Below, piece by piece: positions 25,626-32,986 of a DNA stretch of 64,000 bases. The position numbers were made by a program, and so were the translations under genes. Source of the DNA: Planctomycetaceae bacterium. GTDB lineage: Bacteria; Planctomycetota; UBA1135; GCA-002686595. A model generated the notes under the pieces. That model was not told where the DNA came from, did not search any database, and saw only the letters and a program-made list of their open reading frames with translations. The stretch is from positions 62,001-126,000 of the forward strand of contig WGMC01000032.1 of the NCBI GenBank assembly GCA_016125265.1. The letters run 5' to 3'. Position 1 is the stretch's first letter. Each line of letters opens with the position of its first letter.

Positions 25626-25655
25626 TTGATTGTTGCTTGTCGTAGCAACTATAGG
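25626..25655 (+). promoter_or_regulatory. Promoter of the SDR gene with a MarR-type operator in the spacer
   Basis: TTGATT (25626-25631) and TATAGG (25650-25655) are 18 bases apart. The spacer is wholly filled by a palindrome: GTTGCT (25632-25637), six bases, AGCAAC (25644-25649). A repressor bound there would block RNA polymerase. MarR-type operators are of just this kind and size. The site lies between the MarR gene and the SDR gene, about 75 bases before the latter's ATG. Confidence 0.68.
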
Positions 25656-25729
25656 CTCGCCCGGCCAGCGGCGGGTGCCGCGGGCCGAGCTCCGTTCCGG
25701 AATCCCCCGATTCCCTGCCCCCCGAACCC

Positions 25730-26491
25730 ATGCCCACCGACTCCAAAGTTTCTCCCGTTGTGCTCATCACCGGCGCCACCTCCGGGATCGGCGCCGCCAC
25801 CGCCTTGGCCTTTGGCCGCGCCGGCTGGCGCGTGGCCCTGGCCGGACGCCGCGCCGAGCAGGGCGACGCCGTGGCCAAGCAGATCCGCGACCTCGGCGCC
25901 GAGGCGCTCTTCGTCGCGACGGACGTGACCGACCGCAGTGCCCTCGACCGCCTGGTGGAGCGCACGGTGAAGCAGTTCGGCCGCCTCGACGCGGCCTTCA
26001 ACAACGCCGGCGTGGAGGGCGATGTATTCGTGCCCACCCATGAACAGCGCCCGGAGAACTACGCGCAGGTGTTCGATGTCAACGTGCGCGCCGTGCTCGC
26101 GTCCATGCAGGCCGAGATCCCGGCGATCCTGAAGAGCGGCGGCGGCGCCATCGTGAACAACGCATCCATCGCCGGGATTCGCGGGTTCGGCGGCATGAGC
26201 GTCTACTCGGCCAGCAAGGCTGCCGTCGTGGGCCTGACGCGCACCGCCGCCCTCGACTACGCGACCCAGGGGCTGCGCATCAACGCCGTCGCGCCGGGTC
26301 CCATCGAGACCGACATGTACGACCGCTTCGCGACGGAAGAAGTGAAGGCCGCGATCCGCCAGCGTGTGCCCATGGGCCGCGCTGGCACACCGGCGGAGAT
26401 CGCGAGCGCCGTGTTGTGGCTGTGCGATCCCGCCAACACCTACACGACGGGCCAAGTGATCGCCGTAGACGGCGGCTTCACGGCCGCCTGA
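25730..26491 (+). CDS. SDR-family NAD(P)-dependent oxidoreductase
   Basis: A 253-residue classical short-chain dehydrogenase. Seen: cofactor loop TGATSGIG (15-22), the NADP-favouring GRRAEQG after the second strand, NNAG (90-93), catalytic Ser in NNASIAG, and YSASK (Tyr and Lys about 160-164), with NAVAPGPIETDMY and the closing VIAVDGGFTAA. These last features are those of glucose-1-dehydrogenase-like/FabG-like members. The substrate is unknown. The MarR gene upstream and the palindrome in the promoter suggest induction by a small aromatic or electrophilic compound. Confidence 0.9.
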   Translation: MPTDSKVSPVVLITGATSGIGAATALAFGRAGWRVALAGRRAEQGDAVAKQIRDLGAEALFVATDVTDRSALDRLVERTVKQFGRLDAAFNNAGVEGDVFVPTHEQRPENYAQVFDVNVRAVLASMQAEIPAILKSGGGAIVNNASIAGIRGFGGMSVYSASKAAVVGLTRTAALDYATQGLRINAVAPGPIETDMYDRFATEEVKAAIRQRVPMGRAGTPAEIASAVLWLCDPANTYTTGQVIAVDGGFTAA

Positions 26492-26668
26492 GCTTTGGTT
26501 TCGAGCACACCTTGTGGGGCGGGCTTTCAGGCATTGCGGTCCTCTTGCCAGCACCTGGAGCAACGCGCAAGGCTGGTCGGTTGAAGGCGGCCCGGGCCGA
26601 AGGCCCGGTCCATCCCAACGTGCCATCGCCATGTCCCGGGCCTTCAGCCCGGAGCACTTCTCTCGCAA

Positions 26669-26714
26669 AACCTGGGGCGTTGCCCCAGGCTACTATGGGC
26701 CGGGGCTTTGCCCC
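26669..26714. repeat. Left arm of a 31-base inverted repeat, with two hairpins
   Basis: 26669-26699 is the exact reverse complement of 27204-27234. Inside it CCTGGGGC pairs with GCCCCAGG around GTT (26671-26689). A second hairpin, GGGGC TTT GCCCC, follows at 26702-26714. Translated, the arm gives PGALPQATMG, a peptide string that recurs in spurious frames of planctomycete genomes, so it is probably one copy of a dispersed palindromic element. Confidence 0.65.
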
Positions 26715-26780
26715 TTTCGGACGCGCGCGCGTTTGCTGCCGAACGCAACGCGTGCTGCGTGTTGCAAGTCTCGCACACGA

Positions 26781-27093
26781 ATTCATCGTCGGGGCGCATC
26801 GTCCGTTTCGCAAACTGGCGCAACGTGGAGCCGAATCGTGCGTTCCGCTAATGAGCGCAACGTGGAGGCGAATCGTTCGTTTCGCCCATGCGCGCAACGT
26901 GGAGCCGCATCGTCCGTTTCGCCAATGCGCGCAACGTGGAGGCGAATCGTTCGTTTCGCCCATGCGCGCAACGTGGAGGTGCATCGTCCGTTTCGCTAAT
27001 GAGCGCAACGTGGAGGCGAATCGTTCGTCTCTCAAGCGAGCGCGTCGTCGAGGCCTATCGTCCGTCGCGCAAACGCGGGCATCGTCGCGGCGC
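26781..27093. repeat. 37-base tandem array
   Basis: Units begin at 26781, 26818, 26855, 26892, 26929, 26966, 27003, 27040 and 27077, exactly 37 bases apart; the first, the eighth and the partial ninth are degenerate. The core is GCGCAACGTGGAG, then CGAATCG or CGCATCG, then TTCGTTTCGC or a variant. Units alternate between a GGCGAATCGTT form and a GCCGCATCGTCC-like form. There are no unique spacers between units. 37 is not a multiple of three, so it is not a protein repeat. Confidence 0.85.
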
Positions 27094-27203
27094 GTTGCGC
27101 GTTTGGAAGGCACTCCACCGGTTGCACGGGAAGTGCCGCGCACCCGTCGGCAACGGCGCCCTTGGCTATGCGCCAACGGCGCTCCGAAGCGCCAACGGCG
27201 CGC

Positions 27204-27234
27204 CCCATAGTAGCCTGGGGCAACGCCCCAGGTT
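27204..27234. repeat. Right arm of the 31-base inverted repeat
   Basis: Exact reverse complement of 26669-26699, with the same internal hairpin. The two arms face each other across the 37-base array, about 500 bases apart. Confidence 0.65.
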
Positions 27235-27269
27235 GTTCGGAAGAAGGACGAAAGGGCTGAAGGCCCGTT

Positions 27270-27395
27270 CCATCGCACCGTGCCATCGCACCGTGCCATC
27301 GCACTGTGCCATCGCACCGTGCCGACTCAACGTGCCATCGCACCGTGCCGACTCACCGTGCCGATTCACCGTGCCGACTCACCGTGCCGACTCAT
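27270..27395. repeat. 13-base tandem array
   Basis: Nine full and one partial unit, in strict 13-base register from 27270. Two versions occur: CCATCGCACCGTG (units 1-4 and 6, one with T for C) and CCGACTCACCGTG or close variants (units 5, 7-9). The array ends 31 bases before the stop of the S9 peptidase gene on the other strand. A single related core, ACGTGCCATCGC, lies at about 26618-26629. Confidence 0.85.
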
Positions 27396-27425
27396 CTCGC
27401 TCGGCAGGTGCGCCGAGAGTCGCGG

Positions 27426-29528
27426 TTACAAATGGCGCGCGAGCCAGCCGTGCACTTCGCCGTAGAAGAAGCGGCTGTTTTCGCCCTTCAGGATCCAGTG
27501 GTTCTCGTCGGGGAACACAACGAACCGGCTCGGCACGTTCTGGCGCTGCAGCATCGACCAGAACTCGAGGCCGTTGTTGATCGGCACGCGGTAGTCGCGC
27601 TCGCCGAAGGTCACCAGGATCGGCGTCTTCAGCTCCTTCGAGCGGTAGAAGGGACTCTGCTCGCGCCACACCGGCAGGTCGTCCCAGGCCGGGCCACCCA
27701 TGTTGCGCTCGCGGCCGTAGACGTAGTCGCTGGTGGTCCACTGGGTGCGCAGGTCGAAGAGGCCCGCGTGGCTCACCAGGGCCTTGTAACGATGGTTCGT
27801 CACGGCGATCCAGTTGGCCATGTGCCCGCCGTAGCTGGCGCCGCCGGCGGCGAGGCGTGTGCCGTCGAGGAACGGATAGAGCGCGAGCGCGGCGTCCACG
27901 GCCTCGTGCACCTCGTCCGTCGGGCCCTGCAGCGGATCGCCTTGGATGCTGCGCGCGAACTCCTCGCCGAATCCCGTGGAGCCGCTGTAGTTGGTGAGGA
28001 TCAGCGCGTACCCGGGTTGCGCGAGCAAGTGGTAGTTCCAGCGCACGATGAAGTCGTCCTTCCAAAGGCTGTGCGGTCCGCCGTGCATCAGCGCGAACAC
28101 CGGATACTTCTTCGCGGGGTCGAAGTCCGGCGGCCGCACGAGCAGGCTGTGGATGCGTTTGCCGCGGCTGGACGTGAACCAGAACTGTTCGGCGGGAGCG
28201 AGGTCGAGCGCTGCCGCGCGTTCGGTGTTGAACCGCGAGAGGCGCGACCACGAGCCCGCTTCGAGGTCCACCTCGCCGAACTCGTGGGGTTGCGCCGCGC
28301 TCGACCAAATGGCGACGAGGTGCGGCGCCGTTGCCGGGCCACCCACGGAGAAACGCCCGTACGTCCCCGCGGCGAGGTTGCCCACTTCGGCGATCGCGGC
28401 CGTTTCCAGCTCGAGCGCGAAGAGCTTCGTGCGGCAGATCTGGTCGGCGAGGAAGTACACACGCCGGCTGTCCGGGGAGATCTCGTACTGTCCGATGGAC
28501 TCATCGAATTCGGCGCTGAAGTCCACGCGTTCACCGCGCTCCGGCCACGACCACCCGACGAGCCGCGATAGTGAATAGGTCCACTCCGCGGAGCGCTGCT
28601 CGAACTTGGCCAGGAGTCGCCCGCCGTCGGGCGTGAACCGCGGCGCGGAATAGCTTCCCTCGTCGCCGGTCAGCGCGGTCGGTTCCCCGCCGGCGCTGTC
28701 GACCAGCCAAAGGGTCTGGTACACGTCTGCGCGGGCTCCCTCGTGGCGGTTCTGCGTCGCGGTGAACACGACCGCGCGACCGTCGGGCGTCCAGACCGCA
28801 TCCACCGATTCGCCCTCGTTGCCCAACTGCCCGCCGTAGCCGACGCCAACGCGCAGGGATCTGCCGGCCAAGAGGTCGCGCGCTGGCCCGCCGCCGAGCT
28901 CCTGTACCAATAGGGACGGCCGCAACTCGTCGAGCCAGCGGTCCCAGTGCCGCACGGGGAAGGTCTCGTACACCCGGGCACTGTGTTTGCGCGCCTTGCG
29001 CTCCTCCGCGGCCTTGCGGTTGTCGTCTTCGGTGAGCGCTCCGGGATGTGTCGCGCCGACGAACAGGATCGACGTGCCCGCGGGGTGGAATCGCGGGGCC
29101 TTGGCGCCGCCGGGCCAGTTCGTGAGGCGCTGGGCTTCGCCCCCGGCGAGCGGCAGGAGGTAGATCTGGCTGCTCTCGTCGTCGTCGCGTTTGGCGGTGA
29201 AGGCCAGGAGCTTGGAGTCCGGGCTGAACACGGGGTCGCCCTCGGATGCTCTGCCACCGGTCAGCCGGCGCGGCTCACCGTCGCGGGGGAACAGCCACAG
29301 ATCGGCGCGGGACTTGCCCTCTTCGTAGGAGGGCTCCGTCACGGCGACCACACGCCAACGGCCATCCGGACTGACGGCGGTCGCGCCGAGGCGCTGCATC
29401 AGCCACAGGTCTTCGTGGGTGATCGGTCGCGGCGCCGTTGGCTCCTCTGTCTGCGCCAAGGCCGGGGCCGTCAACGGGACCAATGCAAGGAGGGACGCGG
29501 CGCAGCGCCAAGGGGCCTTTGTGTGCAT
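27426..29528 (-). CDS. S9-family peptidase (acylaminoacyl/dipeptidyl-peptidase-like), exported
   Basis: A 700-residue protein with a signal peptide (CAASLLALVPLTAPALAQT). Residues about 40-420 form a beta-propeller of TolB-like blades (SPDGRWRVVAV, FSPDSKLLAFTAKRDD, FTPDGGRLLAKF). The C-terminal 260 residues are the alpha/beta hydrolase with ALMHGGPHS (oxyanion), GGASYGGHM (Ser565), FGERDYRVP (Asp645) and DENHWI (His677). The family removes dipeptides or acylated residues from peptides that fit through the propeller; here it would act in the periplasm. ATG at 29528 fits the signal peptide. The gene ends just beside the 13-base tandem array. Confidence 0.9.
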   Translation of the reverse strand: MHTKAPWRCAASLLALVPLTAPALAQTEEPTAPRPITHEDLWLMQRLGATAVSPDGRWRVVAVTEPSYEEGKSRADLWLFPRDGEPRRLTGGRASEGDPVFSPDSKLLAFTAKRDDDESSQIYLLPLAGGEAQRLTNWPGGAKAPRFHPAGTSILFVGATHPGALTEDDNRKAAEERKARKHSARVYETFPVRHWDRWLDELRPSLLVQELGGGPARDLLAGRSLRVGVGYGGQLGNEGESVDAVWTPDGRAVVFTATQNRHEGARADVYQTLWLVDSAGGEPTALTGDEGSYSAPRFTPDGGRLLAKFEQRSAEWTYSLSRLVGWSWPERGERVDFSAEFDESIGQYEISPDSRRVYFLADQICRTKLFALELETAAIAEVGNLAAGTYGRFSVGGPATAPHLVAIWSSAAQPHEFGEVDLEAGSWSRLSRFNTERAAALDLAPAEQFWFTSSRGKRIHSLLVRPPDFDPAKKYPVFALMHGGPHSLWKDDFIVRWNYHLLAQPGYALILTNYSGSTGFGEEFARSIQGDPLQGPTDEVHEAVDAALALYPFLDGTRLAAGGASYGGHMANWIAVTNHRYKALVSHAGLFDLRTQWTTSDYVYGRERNMGGPAWDDLPVWREQSPFYRSKELKTPILVTFGERDYRVPINNGLEFWSMLQRQNVPSRFVVFPDENHWILKGENSRFFYGEVHGWLARHL

Positions 29529-29688
29529 CGTGCAGCTCGGAGTCGCTGTGGATCGTGGGACGAGGGTCGGGATTCTAGCCCGCGCCGACGGCGCCCGCTG
29601 TCCGAGCGCGCCCAGACGAAACTGGGACGGCGCGCCCCAGCCCCGGCGAAGGGGCCTTGGACGCGCACTACAGTGACGGCCACCACCC

Positions 29689-30537
29689 ATGTGCCGTTTC
29701 CTCCTCTACCAGGGTCCGTCCATCCGCCTCAGCTCCCTCGTGACCGAGCCGGAGCATTCGCTGATCCACCAGAGTGTGCACAGCTCCGAGCGCGAGGAGC
29801 CCCTGAACGGCGACGGCTTCGGGCTGGCTTGGTACGCGCCGAAACTGGATCCACGGCCCGCGTTGTTCCGCTCCGTGACGCCCGCGTGGAACGACGCGAA
29901 CTTGAATGAGTTGGCGCGTGTGGTGGAGAGCCCGTGTGTGCTCGCGCACGTGCGCGCGGCAACGCAGGTGCGATCGGTGAATCAGGCGAACTGCCACCCA
30001 TTCACGAGTGGGCCGTACGCGTTCATGCACAACGGCGACGTCGGCGGTTTCCACCGCCTGCGGCGCACGTTGATCTCGGAGTTGTCCGACGAGGCTTTTG
30101 CGGCGATCCAGGGTGGGACGGATTCGGAGCATGCGTTTGCGCTGCTGCTCGAGCATCTGCCGAAGGAAGGTGCGAGCGCCGATCAGATGGTCGCGGCGAT
30201 GCGCTCGACCATTCGGCGACTGTTGGCGCTGGTGGAGCGCATGGCTCCCGGCGAGCCCAGCTACTTGAACTTCGCGCTGTCGAATGGGCACTCGTCGGTG
30301 GTGACGCGGTTCACGACCCTCGAGGGTTACGCGGGCGAGAGCCTGTACTTGCACCGCGGCCGCCGCTACGTGTGCGAGGAGGGTGTGTGCCGCATGATCG
30401 ACGCGGACGAACAGGGCGGCGCAGTGATCCTCAGCTCCGAACGCCTGAGCGACGACCCGGGGTGGGAAGCCGTGCCCACGAACCACCTGGTCGTGATCGA
30501 CGGCAAAGGCAGCGCACGCCTAGAACCCGTTCTGTAG
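29689..30537 (+). CDS. Class II glutamine amidotransferase (YafJ/EgtC-like)
   Basis: A 282-residue protein starting MCRFLLYQG, with Cys2 as the N-terminal nucleophile after Met removal. Further Ntn-hydrolase marks are NGDGFGLAWY (about 41-50), VLAHVRAAT (84-92), NCHPF and FMHNGDVGGF (about 111-120), followed by TDSEHAFALLLEHL. EgtC-like enzymes hydrolyse gamma-glutamyl amides, and YafJ relatives have unknown substrates. The partner synthase domain is absent. Its last codons and stop lie inside an inverted repeat of the following repeat island, which is unusual. Confidence 0.88.
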   Translation: MCRFLLYQGPSIRLSSLVTEPEHSLIHQSVHSSEREEPLNGDGFGLAWYAPKLDPRPALFRSVTPAWNDANLNELARVVESPCVLAHVRAATQVRSVNQANCHPFTSGPYAFMHNGDVGGFHRLRRTLISELSDEAFAAIQGGTDSEHAFALLLEHLPKEGASADQMVAAMRSTIRRLLALVERMAPGEPSYLNFALSNGHSSVVTRFTTLEGYAGESLYLHRGRRYVCEEGVCRMIDADEQGGAVILSSERLSDDPGWEAVPTNHLVVIDGKGSARLEPVL

Positions 30538-30860
30538 GGGCGCGGCCCTGTCCGCGTCCAAGGGGAACATCACGTGAGCCGGATGCACGGCAAACCAGTT
30601 GCACGGCAAACCAGTTGCGCGCAGAGCCGGGTGCGCGTAGAGCCGAATGCACGGCAAGCCGGGTGCGCGTAGAGCCGAATGCACGGCAAGCCGGGTGCGC
30701 GGGCCTCCTGGCCCGCCTTGGAGCCCGGGGCTGTTCCCCGCATCGGCTCGCCCCTTGGGCGCGGACAGGGCCGCGCCCCTACAGACCGCACGACAGAGTT
30801 CGCCCCAAGGCGGGCCAGGAGGCCCGCGCACCCAGCTTCCCACGCACCCAGCTTCCCGCG
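30531..30860. repeat. Repeat island: 16-base arrays and two interleaved inverted repeats
   Basis: Inverted repeat A: 30531-30565 against 30751-30785 (35 bases, one mismatch). Inverted repeat B: 30693-30721 against 30805-30833 (29 bases, perfect). Their order A-B-A'-B' is interleaved, so both cannot fold as simple hairpins at once. A 16-base tandem array runs from 30580 to about 30700 (seven full units such as CGGGTGCGCGTAGAGC and CGAATGCACGGCAAGC). Three inverted units of the same family lie at about 30825-30870. Together with 30861-30985 this fills the gap before the MDR gene; no gene is seen in it. Confidence 0.78.
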
Positions 30861-30985
30861 CACCCGGCTCCGTGCGCGCCGACGGCAAACCATCGGCAAT
30901 ACCTGGATCGCGGCGCGCGCGGGGTTCAGACTCGCGCTCCCCGTCCATGGCACCCGATCCCACCCAACCAGATGCCGCGCCCACC

Positions 30986-31966
30986 ATGCGCGCGGCCCTC
31001 CGTTCCGACTACGGCCCCCCTTCGGTGGTGGCGCTTGGGACCCGCCCTCGCCCCCGCCCCGGCCCCGGGCAGGTGCTCGTCGAAGTACGCGCGGCCCTCG
31101 TCTCCATCGGCGACGTGCACGTCATCGCGGGCAAGCCCTACCTCGTGCGCCTCACGCCGTTCGGCGGGATCCCGCGTCCGCGCCAGCCCGTGCCCGGACT
31201 GACCTTCGCGGGCGAAGTGGTGGAGGTCGGGGCGGGCGTGACGGAGCTCGCGCCTGGCGACGCCATCTTCGGCGAGGCCCAAGGCGCCTTCGCCGAATAC
31301 ACACTCGCCGCGCCCAAGAACGTGGCGCGCAAACCCGCAACTCTCTCCTGGCCCGAGGCCGCGACCGTGCCCTGGGGCTTCGCGCCGCAACTTGGCCTCG
31401 TCGAGTTGGGCCGAGTCGCCAAGCACGAAGAGGTGTTGATCGTCGGCGCGTCGGGCGGCGTCGGCACGTGGGCCGTGCAGATCGCCCGCGCGCGCGGAGC
31501 CCGGGTCACCGCGGTCTGCAGCGGGCGCAACCGCGACCTGGTGCTGGGCCTCGGCGCCGAGCGGGTCATCGACTACACTGCCGAAGACCCCCTCGCGGAA
31601 CCCGGCCGCTACGACCTGGTCTTCGACGCGATCGGCGAGCGCTCGATCGCCGCCTGCACTCGCGTTCTGCGTCCGAAGGGCCGCTACGTGTGCTGTTCCG
31701 GCGCCGGCAACGTGCTTTGGGGCCCCTTAGGCCGCATGCTGGCCATGTCCTTGCAGCGCCCGTTCCGCTCCGCAGAACTGCACACGGTGCTCGCGCTTTC
31801 GCCCTCGACCGAACAACTGGCCGAGCTCGCGCGGTGGGTCGAATCGGGCCAAGTGCGCCCCGCGATCGAACGCGTCTACACCCTGGAGAAACTGCCAGGA
31901 GCCCTGGCCCACGTTGCCACCCGCCGCACCCGCGGCCACGTGGTCGTGGAGCTACAGAGCCACTGA
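30986..31966 (+). CDS. MDR-superfamily zinc-independent oxidoreductase (quinone-reductase-like)
   Basis: A 326-residue medium-chain dehydrogenase/reductase from the ATG at 30986 (MRAALRSDYGPPSVVAL, the usual family start); an in-frame ATG at 30947 would add 13 residues. Seen: GroES-like N-terminal half with VLVEVRAALVSIGDVHVIAGK and GLTFAGEVVEVGAGVTELAPGD, then the Rossmann motif VLIVGASGGVGTWAVQIARARGARV and the family strand DLVFDAIGERS. The Cys/His ligands for catalytic zinc are missing, as in quinone oxidoreductases. It probably reduces quinones or enones with NADPH. Exact substrate unknown. Confidence 0.88.
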   Translation: MRAALRSDYGPPSVVALGTRPRPRPGPGQVLVEVRAALVSIGDVHVIAGKPYLVRLTPFGGIPRPRQPVPGLTFAGEVVEVGAGVTELAPGDAIFGEAQGAFAEYTLAAPKNVARKPATLSWPEAATVPWGFAPQLGLVELGRVAKHEEVLIVGASGGVGTWAVQIARARGARVTAVCSGRNRDLVLGLGAERVIDYTAEDPLAEPGRYDLVFDAIGERSIAACTRVLRPKGRYVCCSGAGNVLWGPLGRMLAMSLQRPFRSAELHTVLALSPSTEQLAELARWVESGQVRPAIERVYTLEKLPGALAHVATRRTRGHVVVELQSH

Positions 31967-32424
31967 AGCCGCACTCCGAACTTCCAGTCGTTCTCACGAC
32001 CTTGTGTGAGACTGTGGGCGCCTTTGCGACCGCCGCGGACACCGTTCGCAACCGGCGACAGTTAAACGCGGCTCGTTCCGAGTTTTTCCTAGCCTGTCAG
32101 GGGCGCCTTCGTGAGAGGGGATGCAACGACGAACGGAGATTGACTCCTCGATCGGCAGGCGGCGGTGCGAGTGGCTTAGGGCCTTTGTCGAGCGTTTCAG
32201 GAAATCACCGGGCACACATAGTGGACCCTGCCCCAGGAAGCCCGGACCCGATATGAGCTTGTCCTCTTGACGTGCAACCGCTTTGCTGTACTTTCAAGGT
32301 AATACAGTGTTATGTTTATAACAATGAAAGCAGAAAGGCGTATGCTATGTAGAGGTCCGGCGACGTGGCTTACGTTTCGCCCGCTCACCCCATCCCATCC
32401 CGGAACAAAAACGGAGGACTTGTA
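31967..32424. other. 458-base gene-free leader of lower GC
   Basis: No frame looks like protein. From about 32240 the sequence is visibly richer in A/T than its neighbours (CAAGGTAATACAGTGTTATGTTTATAACAATG-like stretches), which fits a promoter region for the small secreted protein downstream. A weak inverted repeat CTCAC/GTGAG lies at about 31994-32011. Confidence 0.5.
32267..32294 (+). promoter_or_regulatory. Possible sigma-70-type promoter
   Basis: TTGACG (32267-32272) is separated by 16 bases from TACTTT (32289-32294), about 130 bases before the ATG at 32425. The -35 is near consensus; the -10 is weak. It sits in the A/T-rich stretch described for this gap. Confidence 0.4.
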
Positions 32425-32928
32425 ATGAAGAAGCTTCTTTGCTGCCTGGCGTTGGCGCTTGGCATCAACATCCTTGGGGCCCCGATGGTCACGGCCCAGC
32501 TCTCGATCAACGGGATCACCCTGGTCGAGCCGCCCATGAACCCCACAGGTGCAACGGTGGATAGCCAACCGGGAGGCGAATTGACCGCCCGCAACATGTT
32601 TGGCGTCACGTTGATCGTGCAATTCAAAGACGACCGGGGCACTGTGGTTGGAGAAACGAGTCTCCCGCCGGGGCCGTCTGGACCCGTCATGCACGGTTTG
32701 CCCGCAGGTAAGTACACCATCTGCGTTGCTGTGGCTGGCGAAAACCCTGACTTCGAACCGGTGGGTTGCCTGGACACTTTTCCGCCGACGCCTCCGGGAA
32801 GCCTGGCGTTGCGCTGGCGCGGCGAGCGCGAGATGCGCTGGTTTCCCGCCCCGTTGGAGCGCGCGACTGTTGGGCATCGCTGGCTAGAGACCGAAGGGTT
32901 CCTCGCCGCCACGCGGGCAATTGCATGA
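32425..32928 (+). CDS. Small secreted protein of unknown function
   Basis: A 167-residue protein whose start is well supported: GGAGGA lies six bases before the ATG at 32425, the clearest ribosome-binding site outside the phage region. MKKLLCCLALALGINILGAPMVTAQ is a signal peptide with cleavage near residue 24. The mature part (SINGITLVEPPMNPTGATVDS ... HGLPAGKYTICVAVAG) looks like one small beta-sandwich with two cysteines; the C-terminal 45 residues are basic and less regular. Its stop overlaps the start region of the next reading frame. No family is recognised. Confidence 0.68.
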   Translation: MKKLLCCLALALGINILGAPMVTAQLSINGITLVEPPMNPTGATVDSQPGGELTARNMFGVTLIVQFKDDRGTVVGETSLPPGPSGPVMHGLPAGKYTICVAVAGENPDFEPVGCLDTFPPTPPGSLALRWRGEREMRWFPAPLERATVGHRWLETEGFLAATRAIA

Positions 32929-32986
32929 TTTAGTCTGCGGAAGGGGGGGGCTTATAGGCCCCTCCTGGCAACAACTACGACAGCGA

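Larger units (their letters stand above)
26492..27425. other. 934-base gene-free repeat island
   Basis: No frame here looks like protein: frames read through repeats of 37 and 13 bases, so phase is not conserved. The island holds, in order, a C/G-rich hairpin pair (about 26589-26651), a 31-base inverted repeat arm (26669-26699), a 37-base tandem array (26781-27093), the second arm (27204-27234) and a 13-base tandem array (27270-27395). Each is listed separately. Confidence 0.75.

Noticed and set aside
26781..27093. CRISPR array
   Set aside because: Repeats follow one another without spacers and no cas gene is present.
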